NCBI GenBank assembly: GCA_050181295.1
Contig: JBFXDI010000097.1
Location: forward strand, 1 to 15,654
Direction of reading: 5' to 3'
Length of the DNA: 15,654 nucleotides
From: JBFXDI01 sp050181295
GTDB taxonomy: Bacteria; Pseudomonadota; Alphaproteobacteria; Rhizobiales; Aestuariivirgaceae
Made by a program: the position numbers and the translations under genes. Positions 1 to 6,801 of this stretch are shown piece after piece (position 1 is the first letter of the stretch; every line of letters begins with the position of its first letter). The notes beneath the pieces are model-generated. The model saw only the letters and a list, made by a program, of their open reading frames with translations, made no database searches and had not been told where the DNA came from.

Positions 1-144
1 CCAAACAGCCGCTTCAACCAGATCATCCGCGCCTACAACAACACCCCCAGAAAATGCCTTGCCTTCAAAACTCCAGCCGAGGTCTTCTCAGCCCAGCTGT
101 TGCACTTCGAATGTGAATCCACCTTCCGGCTTTCGCCGGAATGA
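1..144 (+). CDS. IS30-type transposase, C-terminal fragment
   Basis: This is the last 47 codons of a reading frame that enters from outside the window and stops at TGA 142-144. The translation contains RAYNNTPRKCLAFKTPAEVF followed by LLHFECEST, a close match to the C-terminal tail of IS30-family DDE transposases of alphaproteobacteria, where an 'NNTPRK-LGF-TPAEVF' segment closes the catalytic domain. The catalytic residues lie outside the window, so whether the element is intact cannot be judged. The final codons are formed by a perfect 7-bp inverted repeat, so the end of the element probably falls at or inside the end of the gene. Family assignment is from recalled motif similarity and is fairly sure; the exact element is not identified. 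Confidence 0.8.
   Translation, partial: PNSRFNQIIRAYNNTPRKCLAFKTPAEVFSAQLLHFECESTFRLSPE
124..141. repeat. Perfect 7-bp hairpin at IS end
   Basis: TTCCGGC (124-130) and GCCGGAA (135-141) are perfect inverted repeats around a TTTC loop. The hairpin spans the last six codons of the transposase fragment and is followed at once by its TGA. Short palindromes of this look, followed by ATGACG, are common in intergenic repeats of Hyphomicrobiales, and some IS30-family elements favour palindromic targets, so this may be host repeat DNA at the junction rather than part of the element. It could also act as a weak transcription stop, although no T-run follows. Confidence 0.5.
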
Positions 145-204
145 CGAAAACACAATGACCCGAAAGACTGCTAGGGCGGCACGGGTCTTGCTGTCTCAAG
201 GAGC

Positions 205-1518
205 ATGTTCAGCAGACGTGCCATACTGGGCGCCGGCGCCATGGCCGGCATGGCGAGCCCCGCCGCCTTCGCGACGCAGGTTCCGGCGAGCGAGTTCGGG
301 GTGGAGCCGAACGTCGCGCGCGACCAGTCGCAGGCGCTGCAGAAGGCCGTGGACGCGGCGGCCGGCCGCGCCCTGTTCCTGCCGCCCGGCGTCTATCTCG
401 CCGCCGGCATCGAGATCACGAAGCCGCTCGGCTTGAGCGGCGTTCCCGGCCTCACCCGCATCGTCACGACCGGCGGCACCATCCTCACCGTGCGCGACGC
501 GCCTTCCGTCACGCTTTCGGGCCTCGTGCTGGACGGGGCGGCGAACGAAGCCTCCTCCGAGGCTCCGCCGGTCCTCGCGGGCCTTGGCGCCCGTGACCTC
601 GCCATCGAGGCCCTGGCGGTGCGCAAGGGCGGGGGCACGGGGCTGGATCTCAGGCGCTGCTCGGGCTCCATCCGTCACAGCAGCATCGCGGAATGCGGCG
701 AGACGGCCATCTTCGCGCTTGACTGCTCAGGGCTCGAGATCGTCCACAACCATGTGCTCGACATCGCCAACAACGGCATCCAGGTCTGGCAGTCGGAGGC
801 GCGCGAGGACGGCGCGCTCGTCGCCTTCAACCGGATCGAGCGCGTCGCCGCGCGGAGCGGCGGCAACGGCCCCTATGGCAACGGCATCAACGTCTACCGC
901 GCGGGCAACGTCACGGTCTCGCAGAACCGCGTCAGCGACTGCACCTTCTCCGCCGTCCGGGCGCATTCGGCCTCCAACGTCCTGATCCTCGCCAACAACT
1001 GCTCGCGGCTCGACGAGACCGGGCTCTATGTCGAGTTCGCCTTCGAGGGCGCGGTCGTGGCCGACAACATTGTCGAGCGCGCGGGCAACGGCATCTCGAT
1101 CACCAATTTCGACCAGGGCGGGCGGCTCGCCGCCTGCACCGGCAACGTGGTGCGCGACATGCTGGGTGCGCGCTCCAACCCGAGCACGCGCGCCATCGGC
1201 ATTTCCGTCGAGGCCGACACGGCGGTCACCGGCAACGTGGTGGAGAACGCCTCCCATGCCGGCCTGTGGCTCGGCTGGGGCTACGCCATGCGCAACATCG
1301 CGGCCACGGGGAACATGGTGCGCAACTGCGGCATCGGCATCGCGGCCTCGATCGCGGAGAAGGCCGAACACGGCCTCATCGCCAACAACGTCATCTCGGG
1401 CTCGAAGACGGCGGCAATCCTCGGCATGGACCATTCCGAGGCCGTGACCGGCGATCTGGCGCTGCCTGGCGCGACAATCCCCGAGCGGCTGACCGTCGCG
1501 GGCAATCTCGCGACCTAG
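205..1518 (+). CDS. Tat-exported right-handed beta-helix repeat protein
   Basis: A 437-residue protein predicted to be exported folded by the Tat system. It opens MFSRRAILGAG (R4, R5), followed by a short hydrophobic stretch and a likely cleavage site after AAFA near residue 23. Residues 30-75 resemble the N-terminal cap of pectin-lyase-like folds (AVDAAAGRALFLPPGVY), and about residues 130-410 are successive short repeats of the type 'NNGIQVW', 'GNGINVYR', 'GNGISITNF', 'GIGIAAS', typical of parallel beta-helix coils. This matches the family TIGR03808 (twin-arginine-translocated repeat protein, known mainly from Hyphomicrobiales), whose function is unknown. No carbohydrate-active catalytic residues can be assigned. 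An in-frame stop at 172-174 leaves ATG 205 as the only start that keeps the twin arginines. AAGGAG lies at 198-203, one base before it, which is unusually close. Confidence 0.85.
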   Translation: MFSRRAILGAGAMAGMASPAAFATQVPASEFGVEPNVARDQSQALQKAVDAAAGRALFLPPGVYLAAGIEITKPLGLSGVPGLTRIVTTGGTILTVRDAPSVTLSGLVLDGAANEASSEAPPVLAGLGARDLAIEALAVRKGGGTGLDLRRCSGSIRHSSIAECGETAIFALDCSGLEIVHNHVLDIANNGIQVWQSEAREDGALVAFNRIERVAARSGGNGPYGNGINVYRAGNVTVSQNRVSDCTFSAVRAHSASNVLILANNCSRLDETGLYVEFAFEGAVVADNIVERAGNGISITNFDQGGRLAACTGNVVRDMLGARSNPSTRAIGISVEADTAVTGNVVENASHAGLWLGWGYAMRNIAATGNMVRNCGIGIAASIAEKAEHGLIANNVISGSKTAAILGMDHSEAVTGDLALPGATIPERLTVAGNLAT

Positions 1519-1600
1519 GCCTTTTCCCCAAAAGCCTGTGGATGACGAGGGCCTTGCGTCTTCAAGAGCATCCGCGCGGCTTCTAGCTTACCGCAAGGTC

Positions 1601-1894
1601 ATGGGAACAAATGCCCTCATCCCGATCGGCATGCTGCTGGTGCTGTGCGGCTGCGCACATTCGAGCCGGCAGCAGGCGGCTGCGCCTCCGAGGGCCGATC
1701 CGATGGTGGTCGCTTCGCTCCCTCCGGCCGCGCAAGCCCAACAAACTTCCATCGCAGCGCAGCATCAAGACGTTCCGCGGCAGAGGAAGGCCTCGCGGGA
1801 AAGCTCCCATGTCGCGAAGGCGATCGAACCTCCGCCTCTAGCCATCGAGCCGCCACCCGTCGAAGACGTCCTGCGGCCGTCGATCTACGAGTGA
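1601..1894 (+). CDS. Small putative lipoprotein
   Basis: A 97-residue protein of unknown function. From ATG 1601 it begins MGTNALIPIGMLLVLCGCAHSS, a short hydrophobic signal with lipobox L-C-G-C, so it is predicted to be lipidated on the second cysteine and held in the membrane. The mature part is about 80 residues, rich in Ala, Pro and Gln, with a repeat-like IEPPPLAIEPPPVEDV near the C-terminus; it looks disordered and has no recognisable domain. The frame stays open upstream to 1538, but that extension would put 21 non-hydrophobic residues before the signal, so 1601 is preferred. AAGG at 1595-1598 is a weak ribosome site. The gene converges on the ABC ATPase gene, with 19 bp between the stop codons. 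It may be spurious, but the well-formed lipobox argues for a real gene. Confidence 0.55.
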   Translation: MGTNALIPIGMLLVLCGCAHSSRQQAAAPPRADPMVVASLPPAAQAQQTSIAAQHQDVPRQRKASRESSHVAKAIEPPPLAIEPPPVEDVLRPSIYE

Positions 1895-1913
1895 GGAGTT
1901 TGGAGTTCTGCGC

Positions 1914-3002
1914 TCAGTCGATCCGCTGTCCCGCGGCGTCGAGCAGCACGCAGTCGGACGGCGCGAAGCCCGCCGTCACCTCGTCGCCCTCGCGGAAGAA
2001 CTCGGCGCCGATCATGGCGATGGCCTGGAGCCGGATGCCGCCGCCGCAGTCGATCATATAGACCGCGGTTCCGCCCAGATAGGACATGGCGGCGACGCGG
2101 CCTTCGAGGCGGTTGCGCGCGCCGGCTCCGCCGCGTGTCACCTCCACCCGCTGCGCCCGCACCACGACGGTCACGGGATCGCCCGGAGAGAGGCCTTGCG
2201 CGCCAAGGGTCTCGATCTCGCGGCCTTCCGACAGGCCGATCGTGGCCTTGCCGGCGGACGCCGCGCGCACCTCGCCTGCCAGAAGATTGGACTGGCCGAG
2301 GAAGGTCGCGACGAAGCGCGAGGCCGGGCGGCGGTAGACGGCCTCGGGACTGTCGTTCTGCTCGATCAACCCGTGGTTCATCACCACGATCCGGTCGGAG
2401 AGCGCCAGCGCCTCCTCCTGGTCGTGGGTCACGAAAATGGTGGTGATGCCGACCTTGCGCTGAATCTGCTTCAGTTCGCTCCGCATCTCCTCGCGCAGGT
2501 TGGCGTCGAGCGCGGACAAGGGCTCGTCCAGGAGCAGGACGTCAGGCTCGATGACGATGGCGCGCGCCAACGCGATGCGCTGCTGCTGGCCGCCCGAGAG
2601 CTGCGAGGGAAGCTTTGCCTCGACACCCGGAAGCCGCACGGTCTCGAGCGCCGCCTTCACCTTGGCCGCGATCTCGGCCTTCGGCACCTTGCGGTATTTG
2701 AGCCCGAAGGCGACGTTGTCGAAGATGCTCTTGTGGGGAAAGAGCGCGTAGTTCTGGAACACGAGGCCGATATTGCGCCGGTAGATCGGCACGTCGTTGA
2801 TGCGCCGGCCGGCGATGAGGATTTCGCCCGAGTCGGGCGTCACGAGCCCGGCGATCGACCGGAGGATCGTGGTCTTGCCGCAGCCGGAGGGCCCGAGCAG
2901 CGTGACGAAGGTCCCCTTCTCCACCGTCAGATCGACGCCCTTGATGGCGACGAAGGCGCCATAGCTCAGCGTCACGCCCTTCAGTTCGACGGCAGGGGTC
3001 AA
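1914..3002 (-). CDS. potA: Polyamine-type ABC transporter ATP-binding protein
   Basis: A 362-residue ATPase that would power the importer formed with the three genes upstream, at the inner face of the cytoplasmic membrane. All nucleotide-binding motifs are present: Walker A GPSGCGKTT (37-45), Q-loop Gln83 in VFQNYALFPH, signature LSGGQQQR (135-142), Walker B VLLLDEP with Glu160, D-loop SALD, and switch His193 in VTHDQEEAL. A C-terminal TOBE-like segment follows from about residue 275, as in PotA and other ATPases of the spermidine/putrescine/iron group. Length fits the family. The start is TTG 3002 (a stop at 3039-3041 closes the frame upstream and no ATG lies near), weakly served by GAGG about ten bases before it. 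It is last in the operon, after a hairpin. Substrate is inferred from neighbours. Confidence 0.9.
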   Translation of the reverse strand: MTPAVELKGVTLSYGAFVAIKGVDLTVEKGTFVTLLGPSGCGKTTILRSIAGLVTPDSGEILIAGRRINDVPIYRRNIGLVFQNYALFPHKSIFDNVAFGLKYRKVPKAEIAAKVKAALETVRLPGVEAKLPSQLSGGQQQRIALARAIVIEPDVLLLDEPLSALDANLREEMRSELKQIQRKVGITTIFVTHDQEEALALSDRIVVMNHGLIEQNDSPEAVYRRPASRFVATFLGQSNLLAGEVRAASAGKATIGLSEGREIETLGAQGLSPGDPVTVVVRAQRVEVTRGGAGARNRLEGRVAAMSYLGGTAVYMIDCGGGIRLQAIAMIGAEFFREGDEVTAGFAPSDCVLLDAAGQRID

Positions 3003-3048
3003 GAGGGAAACCTCGGCGCAAGGAGCAGCCCGGCAGGATCAGGAAGGC

Positions 3049-3077
3049 GGCCCCTCCCGCGCTCGGCGGAAGGGGCC
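3049..3077 (-). terminator. Intercistronic hairpin between binding-protein and ATPase genes
   Basis: GGCCCCT (3049-3055) pairs with AGGGGCC (3071-3077), and the stem extends inward by CC/GG past a bulged A. On the minus strand it lies 11 bases after the binding-protein stop and before the ATPase gene, with no run of T after it. In binding-protein-dependent transport operons such stem-loops often stabilise the upstream message or partly attenuate reading into the next gene, giving more binding protein than ATPase. That role here is inferred. Confidence 0.5.
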
Positions 3078-3088
3078 AGAAAAGCGCG

Positions 3089-4231
3089 TCAGGCGCCCTT
3101 AGAGATGCGATCCCACTGCTTCTGCCAGGCGTCGGTGTTCGAGGCCCAGTAGTTCGGATCGGCAAAGGTCAAGGACTTCATGGTGCCGGTCGGATCGTAG
3201 GCGGGGAGCTTCTCGATCTTCTCGGTCATCTTCACCTTGTTGGGGTCGAGCGAGGGCGGATAGTTCTGCCCCTCGGCGACCGCGATCGAGGTCGCGGGAT
3301 CGAGCATGAAGTTCAGGAGCTCCTCGCACTCGGCCATGGGCGAGCCTTTAAGCACCAGCATGTCCTCCATCCAGGCGTAGCTGCCGGCCGGATCGAGATA
3401 GCCGATCGGATGGCCCTGCTGCTGCAGCGCCGCGATGCGGCCCGACCAGGCGTCGGTCACCACGATCTCCTCCTTGGAGAGAAGATCCATGAGCTCGGCG
3501 CCCGAGCCCCAGTACTTCTTCGTCATGTCGCGGGCCTCGCGGATCTTCGCCCAAACCGCCTCGATGTCCTTGACGTCGTTGGGCGTCTGGCCGGTCTGGA
3601 GTGCCGCGTACCAGACACGGGTCACCATGTCGCCATAGGCGCCGATCTTGCCCGCGTGCTTCTTGTCGACGAGAAGCTGGACGCCCTTCTCCTTGGCCTC
3701 GGCCTCGGAGATGACCTTGGTGTTGTAGGCGATGCCGGTGGTGCCGTAGTCGTAGGGCACGGCCGAGAGTTTTGGCGTCATCTTCCGGAAGGGCTCGATC
3801 ATCGCCTGCATGACGTTGGCGAGGTTCGGGATCTTCGACTCGTCGAGCTCCGAGACCCAGCCGCCGTCCACATACTTCTTGTAGTACTCGACGCCCGAGG
3901 AATGGATGATCTGGAAGTCGCCCGGATTGGAGGTCTTCACCTTGGTGATGACCTCGCTTTCGTCGCCGAAGGTGCCCTGGATGACCTTGATGCCGCTCTT
4001 CTTCGTGTAGGGCTGGAAGGCATACTTGTCGATCGCCTCCTGGACGACGCCGCCCCAGCCGTCGAAGCGGACCTCGCTGACGGCGGCGAGCGCCGCGCGG
4101 CTCCAGCGCGTGGAAATGCCGGCGGTGACGCCGGCGGCGGCGGCGAGGCCCAAGAAGGTGCGGCGGTCGATGCCGCCATCCATGTAGCGCGCGTGCAGGC
4201 GCTCCAGCATGCGGGTGCGTGACAGTTTCAT
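3089..4231 (-). CDS. potD: Tat-exported polyamine-type ABC substrate-binding protein
   Basis: A 380-residue periplasmic solute-binding protein, the ligand receptor of the importer. Residues 1-22 are a long polar n-region, then DRRTFLGLA (R23, R24) and an Ala-rich hydrophobic stretch ending near ALA-AVSE (about residue 50): a Tat signal rather than a Sec signal. The mature part has features of the PotD/PotF group of extracellular solute-binding proteins: an early FDGWGGVVQEA strand-helix, SAVPYDYGTTGIAYN, GDMVTRVWYAAL, WSGRIAALQQQG, and the lobe-2 segment MAECEELLNFMLDPA. Start ATG 4231 overlaps the TGA of the upstream permease (ATGA) and has GGGAG eight bases before it. The frame remains open up to 5026, but there it is only the shadow of the permease gene. 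The ligand (putrescine, spermidine or a related cation) is inferred from the family and not fixed by the sequence. Confidence 0.88.
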   Translation of the reverse strand: MKLSRTRMLERLHARYMDGGIDRRTFLGLAAAAGVTAGISTRWSRAALAAVSEVRFDGWGGVVQEAIDKYAFQPYTKKSGIKVIQGTFGDESEVITKVKTSNPGDFQIIHSSGVEYYKKYVDGGWVSELDESKIPNLANVMQAMIEPFRKMTPKLSAVPYDYGTTGIAYNTKVISEAEAKEKGVQLLVDKKHAGKIGAYGDMVTRVWYAALQTGQTPNDVKDIEAVWAKIREARDMTKKYWGSGAELMDLLSKEEIVVTDAWSGRIAALQQQGHPIGYLDPAGSYAWMEDMLVLKGSPMAECEELLNFMLDPATSIAVAEGQNYPPSLDPNKVKMTEKIEKLPAYDPTGTMKSLTFADPNYWASNTDAWQKQWDRISKGA

Positions 4232-5067
4232 GCGACGTTCTCCCTGGTTAATGTTCTTCTCGATCCCGACAGCATGCGCGCAATGAGGCCGCCCGCCAAG
4301 GGGAGGCCCACCGTGATGGCGATCATGAGGGTGCCCAGCGCGTTGATCTCGGGGCTGATGGAAATCTTGAGCATGGCGAGGATCTGGGTCGGCATCGTCT
4401 CGACGCCGGGCGGCCGCCAGAACATGGAGGCCGTGATGTTGTCGAAGGATATGGTGAAGACGAGAAGCACGCTCGCGACGATGGCCGGCATGAGGAGCGG
4501 CAGCGTCACCTCCTTGAAGGTGGAAAGCCCGTTGGCGCCCAGGGACAGCGCCGCCTCCTCGTAGACCCGCTTGATGCCGATGAGCCGCGCCTGGACCATG
4601 AGCACCACGAAGGGCAGCGCCAGCATGATGTGGCCGAGGACGAGCAGCAGGTAGGTGCGCGGCTGGTGCGCCCACTTCATGAGGAGCAGGAGACCGACGC
4701 CGAGGATCGTCTCCGGCACCAGCGCCGGAAGGATGACGAGCGTGCTCATCCACTGGCGGCCGGGAAATTCGTAGCGCGTGAGCGCCAGTGCCGCCATGAC
4801 CCCGATGGTGGTGCAGATGCCGGCGGTCAGGACGGCGATCCAGATCGAGGTCTTGAAGGCTCTGAGCACCGCGTCGTTGTGGAAGAGCTTGGCGTACCAC
4901 TGGAGGCTCAGGCCCGTCATGGGGAAGCCGCCGAACATGGAGCTGTTGAAGGAGAGGACGATCGTGACGAGGATCGGCGCGAACATGAAGATGTAGACGA
5001 GGACCGTCACGATCTTCACGATCCACCAGCCCCAGCGGCCGCTCGCATCCTCGACCTGGCGGCTCAT
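4228..5067 (-). CDS. potC: Polyamine-type ABC transporter permease C
   Basis: A 279-residue inner-membrane permease of the binding-protein-dependent type with about six predicted helices (near 15-40, 72-96, 105-130, 140-160, 190-210 and 243-264). The cytoplasmic EAA loop that docks to the ATPase is clear at 168-197 (VYEEAALSLGANGLSTFKEV then TLPLLMPAI), and the first periplasmic part FNSSMFGGFPMTGLSLQWY is typical of PotC-like proteins. It pairs with the upstream permease to form the membrane channel. ATG 5067 overlaps the previous stop as ATGA, and its own stop overlaps the binding-protein start in the same way, which suggests translational coupling through the operon. Confidence 0.9.
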   Translation of the reverse strand: MSRQVEDASGRWGWWIVKIVTVLVYIFMFAPILVTIVLSFNSSMFGGFPMTGLSLQWYAKLFHNDAVLRAFKTSIWIAVLTAGICTTIGVMAALALTRYEFPGRQWMSTLVILPALVPETILGVGLLLLMKWAHQPRTYLLLVLGHIMLALPFVVLMVQARLIGIKRVYEEAALSLGANGLSTFKEVTLPLLMPAIVASVLLVFTISFDNITASMFWRPPGVETMPTQILAMLKISISPEINALGTLMIAITVGLPLAGGLIARMLSGSRRTLTRENVA

Positions 5068-5930
5068 CGGCTAAGCCCCTTGAAGATCTGCGACAGGCCC
5101 ATGTAGCGGCTGTAGAGCGCCGAGACGATGCCGAGCAGCACGAAGAGCACCAGCGAGAGCGTGGAGCCCATCGGCCAGTTGAGCTGCTCCATGATGGTGT
5201 CGAAGACCAGATTGCCGAAGAGCGCGTCGCGGTTGCCGCCGAGGATCTGGGGCGTCACGTAGCTGCCGGCCGCCAGCACGAAGCAGAGGAGCAGCCCGGC
5301 GCACAAGCCCGGAAGCGACAAGGGCAGCGTCACCTCGCGGAAGGCCTCGGCGCTCGTGCAGCCGAGCGTGCGGGCGGCGGAGAGGAGGTCGCGGTCGATC
5401 CCCTCGAGGCTCACATAGACGTTGAGGATCATGTAGGGCAGCAGGAAGTGGATCATCCCCATGATCACCGCGCCCTCGGTGTAGAGCATGCGGAGCGGCT
5501 CGTGGATGACGCCGAGCCAGAGGAGCGTCGCGTTGATGGCGCCCTGCTCGCCCAGGATATGGATCCAGGAGAAGGTGCGGATCGTGAAGCTGATCCAGAA
5601 GGGCACGATGAGGAGGAGGAGGAGCAGCCACTTGTGGCGGAAGCCCGTCATCCAGATAAAATAGGCGGGGATATAGCCCATGACGGCGCAGCAGAGCGCC
5701 GTGATGGCCGCGACGCGCGCCGTCTTCCAGAGGAAGAGGTGGTAATAGGAATCGGTGAAGAACTCGTGCCAGTTGGCGAGCGTGTAGTCCGGCTTCTCGA
5801 CGCCCGCGGTGACGAACTCGTAGAACGAGTAGGTCGCCATGATGAGGATGGGCAGCACGAGCAGCACGGCCAGCAGGATGGCGGCCGGCGCCAGCAGATA
5901 CCACGCTACTCTCGTACCGGTCGCCGTCAT
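5064..5930 (-). CDS. potB: Polyamine-type ABC transporter permease B
   Basis: First gene of the importer operon: a 288-residue inner-membrane permease with about six helices (near 9-33, 70-92, 100-125, 150-172, 205-228, 255-275). The EAA loop lies at about 178-210 (LLSAARTLGCTSAEAFREV then TLPLSLPGL), followed by the PotB-like stretch AGSYVTPQILGG. Its length and pairing with a PotC-like partner fit the spermidine/putrescine class. The start is ATG 5930 with a G-rich GGGGGAGGG directly before it, so spacing is tight. The 223-bp gap upstream should hold the operon promoter, but no convincing -35/-10 pair was seen there. The low-GC module begins on the other side of that gap. Confidence 0.9.
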   Translation of the reverse strand: MTATGTRVAWYLLAPAAILLAVLLVLPILIMATYSFYEFVTAGVEKPDYTLANWHEFFTDSYYHLFLWKTARVAAITALCCAVMGYIPAYFIWMTGFRHKWLLLLLLIVPFWISFTIRTFSWIHILGEQGAINATLLWLGVIHEPLRMLYTEGAVIMGMIHFLLPYMILNVYVSLEGIDRDLLSAARTLGCTSAEAFREVTLPLSLPGLCAGLLLCFVLAAGSYVTPQILGGNRDALFGNLVFDTIMEQLNWPMGSTLSLVLFVLLGIVSALYSRYMGLSQIFKGLSR

Positions 5931-6153
5931 CCCTCCCCCAAAGGTCAGCTTCCGGGGTCAGTATCGACCGGGATGGAGGCGAGGATCAATGGGGGAGGCA
6001 GTAAGTAGAGCTTTGCTATGGCCTAGCGTGGACATTCACCAACCCTATAACGGAAACCCAAATGGGCGGGAAGCGGCCGTTCCATGCCAAGCAGGGCTTG
6101 ATTTCTAACCACTTACGGATAACCGTCTGGGGAAGCATTGGGGGGTCTGAGAA

Positions 6154-6801
6154 ATGCTTTCATTCTTGGGCAGCGCCGCCATCAGTCTTGCTATCCTGGT
6201 CGCGCTTTCACTGGCCGCCGGGAGGTTTATTTTGAGGCACTCGAAAGAAGACCTCAAGCCAGCGGCTTGGAAAGCCTTCTTTCTTTGGCTGGTATCGACG
6301 TCCCCGGTTCTTGTCAGCATAGCTCTTAGCAGCCCTGTAGCTGGAAAGGGCGAGGTGTGGCGTCAATTCCTGAACAAGATCTTAGAGAAACTTACGCTTA
6401 CCGAAATGTTTGTCTATTCAGCGGCGTTCCTGGCGCCAGTCCTCTACGTCGTCTTCGACGTGTTCAGGGCCTACAAGGATAACGAGATCCAGCTAACGTT
6501 GAGAGAGTTGTCGAGCCAAATGCGGGGGATGGAGGGCGTATTTCTAACCTCAGTGGTGATTCTTATATTGACCCTCATTGCTTACGCCGGGGCCAATACG
6601 AATAACAGCGTCTTTTCGGGAACTTACTTGGCACTGTTCCTACAAGAGAAGGGCTATGTGCTCTACTTATCTTCGCTGCTTATTTGGTATTCGGTAATAC
6701 TCTGGGAGAAGAGGTCGCATTTTTCATTTGAGAAATCTGAAAAGGCTGACGAGCGCCACTTCACCGAGGGCTATGCGCAGCGCAGGGGGACGGAGCAATG
6801 A
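6154..6801 (+). CDS. Five-helix membrane protein of unknown function
   Basis: A 215-residue protein not recognised as any named family. Hydrophobic stretches near residues 3-26, 40-60, 85-105, 130-148 and 167-185 suggest five membrane helices. Between them are a charged loop at 62-82 (KGEVWRQFLNKILEKL), a second at 106-128 (FRAYKDNEIQLTLRELSSQ) and a hydrophilic tail from 186 (KRSHFSFEKSEKADERHF). Base composition is clearly poorer in G+C than the transporter genes to the left, with many T/A-ending codons, a sign of transfer. Its TGA (6799-6801) overlaps the next gene's ATG as ATGA, so the two are almost certainly co-translated. Only a weak G-rich stretch precedes the start. The membrane partner of a DNA-linked protein could be an effector or anchor, but that is speculation. 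Confidence 0.75.
   Translation: MLSFLGSAAISLAILVALSLAAGRFILRHSKEDLKPAAWKAFFLWLVSTSPVLVSIALSSPVAGKGEVWRQFLNKILEKLTLTEMFVYSAAFLAPVLYVVFDVFRAYKDNEIQLTLRELSSQMRGMEGVFLTSVVILILTLIAYAGANTNNSVFSGTYLALFLQEKGYVLYLSSLLIWYSVILWEKRSHFSFEKSEKADERHFTEGYAQRRGTEQ

Noticed and set aside
196..1500. Several long open frames on both strands inside the beta-helix gene
   Set aside because: They are by-products of GC-rich coding DNA; their translations are Arg/Ala-rich with no domain, while the 205-1518 frame has a Tat signal and regular repeats.
2196..3152. A 318-codon open frame on the + strand
   Set aside because: It lies antisense to the ABC ATPase, which has every ATP-binding motif; the antisense product has no recognisable features.
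4232..5026. Upstream in-frame extension of the binding-protein gene
   Set aside because: This part is the out-of-frame shadow of the permease C gene; the ATG at 4231 has a good ribosome site and the Tat signal directly follows.
6098..6126. TTGATT followed by an A/T-rich stretch as a promoter for the membrane-protein operon
   Set aside because: No acceptable -10 hexamer was found at 16-18 bases spacing.
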